Below are positions 6,193 to 7,366 of a DNA stretch of 7,366 bases, piece after piece. Within the stretch, counting starts at the first letter, position 1, and each line of letters begins with the position of its first letter. Source of the stretch: Gammaproteobacteria bacterium (GTDB lineage Bacteria; Pseudomonadota; Gammaproteobacteria; UBA12402). Location: contig JANQHY010000268.1 of NCBI GenBank assembly GCA_028282395.1, forward strand, positions 1 to 7,366, in the 5' to 3' direction. Made by a program: the position numbers and the translations under genes. The notes under the pieces are model-generated. The model did not search any database. It was not told the origin of the DNA and worked only from the letters and a program-made list of their open reading frames with translations.

Positions 6193-6852
6193 ATGTCTAA
6201 TCAAGTTGAATTTACTGAACAAATTCAAAATTATATCATTACTCAAGCCATGCACCCTCACCCTATACTCACTGAGCTAGTCAATTCAACTCGCCAGCTG
6301 TCCTGTGGCCGCATGTCAACACACCTTGACCAGATTAGTTTCATCACTTTTTTGCTCAAATTGATTAATGCCCGCCGCGTGATTGAAGTTGGCGTTTTTA
6401 CTGGTTGTGCCACGTTGGGTATGGCGCTAGCGCTACCTGATGATGGTGAGGTGATTGCCTGCGATATTGACGAACACTGGACATTTATGGGACGTGACCA
6501 CTGGCAGCGTGCGGATGTTGCGGATAAAATCTCACTTCATATCGCACCGGCCCAAGATACTTTAGCAAAACTGCTAGAAAACGGGCAGCAGGGATCTTTT
6601 GATGCTATCTTTATTGATGCAGATAAACGTGGCTATCCTGACTATTATGAACAAGGACTACAATTGATTCGTCATGGTGGATTGATTATCGTTGATAATA
6701 TGTTATGGGGTGGCAAGGTGGTTGATCAGACAATACAGGATAAAAATACCATGGCCATCCGCGAAACGCTAAATATCATGCAAACTGATGAACGTATTGA
6801 GCTATCATTGGTTCCTGTTGGTGATGGCATGGCTTTGGCAAGGAAACGCTGA
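6193..6852 (+). CDS. SAM-dependent O-methyltransferase (caffeoyl-CoA OMT / Methyltransf_3 family)
   Basis: This 219-residue soluble enzyme of the usual family length has a class I Rossmann fold. Its SAM-binding motif I is VIEVGVFTGCATLG (63-76), the acidic end of strand 2 is DID (91-93), and metal-binding residues are D142 (IDADK) and D168-N169 (VDNMLWGG). The family transfers a methyl group from SAM to a catechol-type or other hydroxyl with a divalent cation; some members modify tRNA (TrmR). The substrate here is unknown. GGAGAG at 6182-6187 sits just before the ATG. It is divergent from the MarR gene and shares its operator region, so an aromatic or catechol-like ligand that both triggers MarR and is methylated is a reasonable but unproven idea. 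The acylphosphatase follows after 15-18 nt. Confidence 0.9.
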   Translation: MSNQVEFTEQIQNYIITQAMHPHPILTELVNSTRQLSCGRMSTHLDQISFITFLLKLINARRVIEVGVFTGCATLGMALALPDDGEVIACDIDEHWTFMGRDHWQRADVADKISLHIAPAQDTLAKLLENGQQGSFDAIFIDADKRGYPDYYEQGLQLIRHGGLIIVDNMLWGGKVVDQTIQDKNTMAIRETLNIMQTDERIELSLVPVGDGMALARKR

Positions 6853-6858
6853 TAAAGC

Positions 6859-6865
6859 AAGGAGG
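6859..6865 (+). promoter_or_regulatory. Strong RBS of the acylphosphatase
   Basis: AAGGAGG is close to the full anti-Shine-Dalgarno match. Its distance to the tandem ATGs (2 nt versus 5 nt) is the reason for choosing the second one. Confidence 0.7.
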
Positions 6866-6870
6866 CAATG

Positions 6871-7152
6871 ATGAGAATAGGACGTCATTTTATCATCTCG
6901 GGACGGGTGCAAGGCGTTTTTTTTCGCGCTAGTACAGAGCAGCAGGCAAAAGCACTGAAATTGACTGGCTGGGTGCGCAATTTAGCGAATGGCGATGTTG
7001 AAGTGATGGCTTGCGGCAAAGCTGAGCAGGTTGACCAACTTCATCGTTGGCTGCAGCATGGCCCTGATGCCGCTGAAGTCACGGCGCTAACTGCTAATGA
7101 TGTGCCACTCCAGCTATTTGATGAATTCTCTATTAAATATGACCAGGAGTAA
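6871..7152 (+). CDS. yccX: Acylphosphatase
   Basis: This 93-residue enzyme matches the usual 90-100 residues of acylphosphatases, which hydrolyse carboxyl-phosphate bonds such as those in acetyl phosphate or 1,3-bisphosphoglycerate. The signature GRVQGVFFR (11-19) holds the phosphate-binding Arg19. GWVRNLANGDVEV (33-45) holds the catalytic Asn37, and the second half has the expected LxxWLxxGP pattern. Two ATGs lie in a row (6868 and 6871). I prefer 6871 because AAGGAGG at 6859-6865 is then 5 nt away instead of 2; using 6868 adds one Met. It is the second gene of an operon with the O-methyltransferase, with no promoter visible between. The symbol follows the E. coli orthologue, supported by the convergent downstream gene. 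Confidence 0.93.
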   Translation: MRIGRHFIISGRVQGVFFRASTEQQAKALKLTGWVRNLANGDVEVMACGKAEQVDQLHRWLQHGPDAAEVTALTANDVPLQLFDEFSIKYDQE

Positions 7153-7294
7153 GAGAAGCATCGACTTCCCCCAAAAGCCGTCTTCCCGCGGAGAAGCCGC
7201 AGAACGACACAGTTTGGGTCTAGCGGGACGTCGGGTGGATTTAAAAATAGTTATCGCCTTATGGCTAGACCAAGATTTATTATTAGGCAAAAAA
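7153..7294. other. Gene-free stretch with a GC-rich island
   Basis: No frame here has a credible start, RBS and family match. Positions about 7153-7240 are clearly richer in G+C than the surroundings and contain small inverted repeats, such as GCGG/CCGC around 7180-7192 and GACGTC near 7228-7233. GGTCTAGC (7217-7224) is complementary to GCTAGACC (7264-7271) across 39 nt. It could be a dispersed intergenic repeat or a remnant of one. I cannot name a family. Confidence 0.4.
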
Positions 7295-7317
7295 ATAGCC
7301 TTGCTTAACAAGGCTAT
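7289..7317 (-). terminator. Rho-independent terminator of the minus-strand gene at the right edge
   Basis: ATAGCCTTG (7295-7303) and CAAGGCTAT (7309-7317) form a perfect 9-bp stem with a 5-nt loop. On the minus strand the stem is followed by seven T (7289-7295 are A on the plus strand), a classic intrinsic terminator. It begins 24 nt after the stop of the partial minus-strand gene. On the plus strand no T-run follows, so it would stop the acylphosphatase operon only weakly. Confidence 0.85.
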
Positions 7318-7340
7318 CATTATAAGCAGCTAAGCTGCCC

Positions 7341-7366
7341 CTATCCGTTGTTGCCACTACCAAAAC
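7341..7366 (-). CDS. Partial C-terminus of a convergent gene, possibly YccA-like
   Basis: On the minus strand one frame ends FGSGNNG-stop, with TAG at 7341-7343, 24 nt before a strong terminator, so a gene almost certainly ends here. Seven residues cannot identify a family. A short Gly/Asn-rich tail would fit the Bax-inhibitor-1 protein YccA, which in E. coli lies near yccX on the opposite strand, but in E. coli tusE lies between them. Another frame stays open further, into the terminator, and is less likely. Confidence 0.35.

Noticed and set aside
7114..7320. Minus-strand open frame of 68 codons
   Set aside because: It overlaps the acylphosphatase end, starts inside the terminator of another gene and has no RBS or recognisable domain.
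1..7366. CRISPR array, rRNA or tRNA genes
   Set aside because: I saw no regularly spaced direct repeats, no cloverleaf-like sequence and no rRNA-like segments on either strand.

Overview
The window is AT-rich DNA, by eye about 40-43% G+C, with compact bacterial operons. It most likely comes from a gammaproteobacterium, possibly Enterobacterales-like. The best taxonomic hint is at the right end. A yccX-type acylphosphatase there runs toward a minus-strand gene that has its own intrinsic terminator and of which only the last 7 codons are visible. That resembles the E. coli yccX / tusE-yccA neighbourhood, but it is a hint and not proof.

Layout. Positions 1-84 may hold the 3' tail of a gene that enters from the left. 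Positions 85-262 are a 178-bp, almost fully palindromic, non-coding insertion (MITE-like) with 27-bp terminal inverted repeats and a TAA or CTAA target duplication. From 6080 leftward, five genes lie on the minus strand in this transcription order: a MarR-family regulator, an FHS-type (FucP-like) sugar transporter, a HAD-IA phosphatase, an 855-residue restriction-modification protein, and a protein with an 18-residue repeat (DUF4097-like). The first three are packed with gaps of 5 and 8 nt and look like one operon. The last two form a second unit with its own promoter at the end of the phosphatase gene. On the plus strand, from 6193, a SAM-dependent O-methyltransferase and the acylphosphatase form a short operon. 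Positions 7153-7290 contain no convincing gene.

How it may work. The 112-bp divergent region between the MarR gene and the methyltransferase carries a 19-bp dyad (9+1+9) that overlaps -10-like boxes on both strands. A second 7+5+7 dyad shares one of its arms. This is the expected layout for a MarR protein that represses both its own transporter/phosphatase operon and the divergent methyltransferase in response to a small ligand. The transporter keeps the Glu equivalent to FucP E135 but has Ser at the position of D46, so its substrate or coupling may differ from fucose/H+ symport.

The likely accessory part is the restriction-modification gene plus the DUF4097-like gene. The restriction protein joins a PD-(D/E)XK nuclease of the HsdR N-terminal type, an HsdM-like N6-adenine methylase and one HsdS-like target recognition domain in a single chain. 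No translocase and no separate specificity gene are visible. The DUF4097-like partner follows 37 nt downstream on the same strand, and the MITE sits directly after its stop codon. I see no CRISPR array, rRNA or tRNA.
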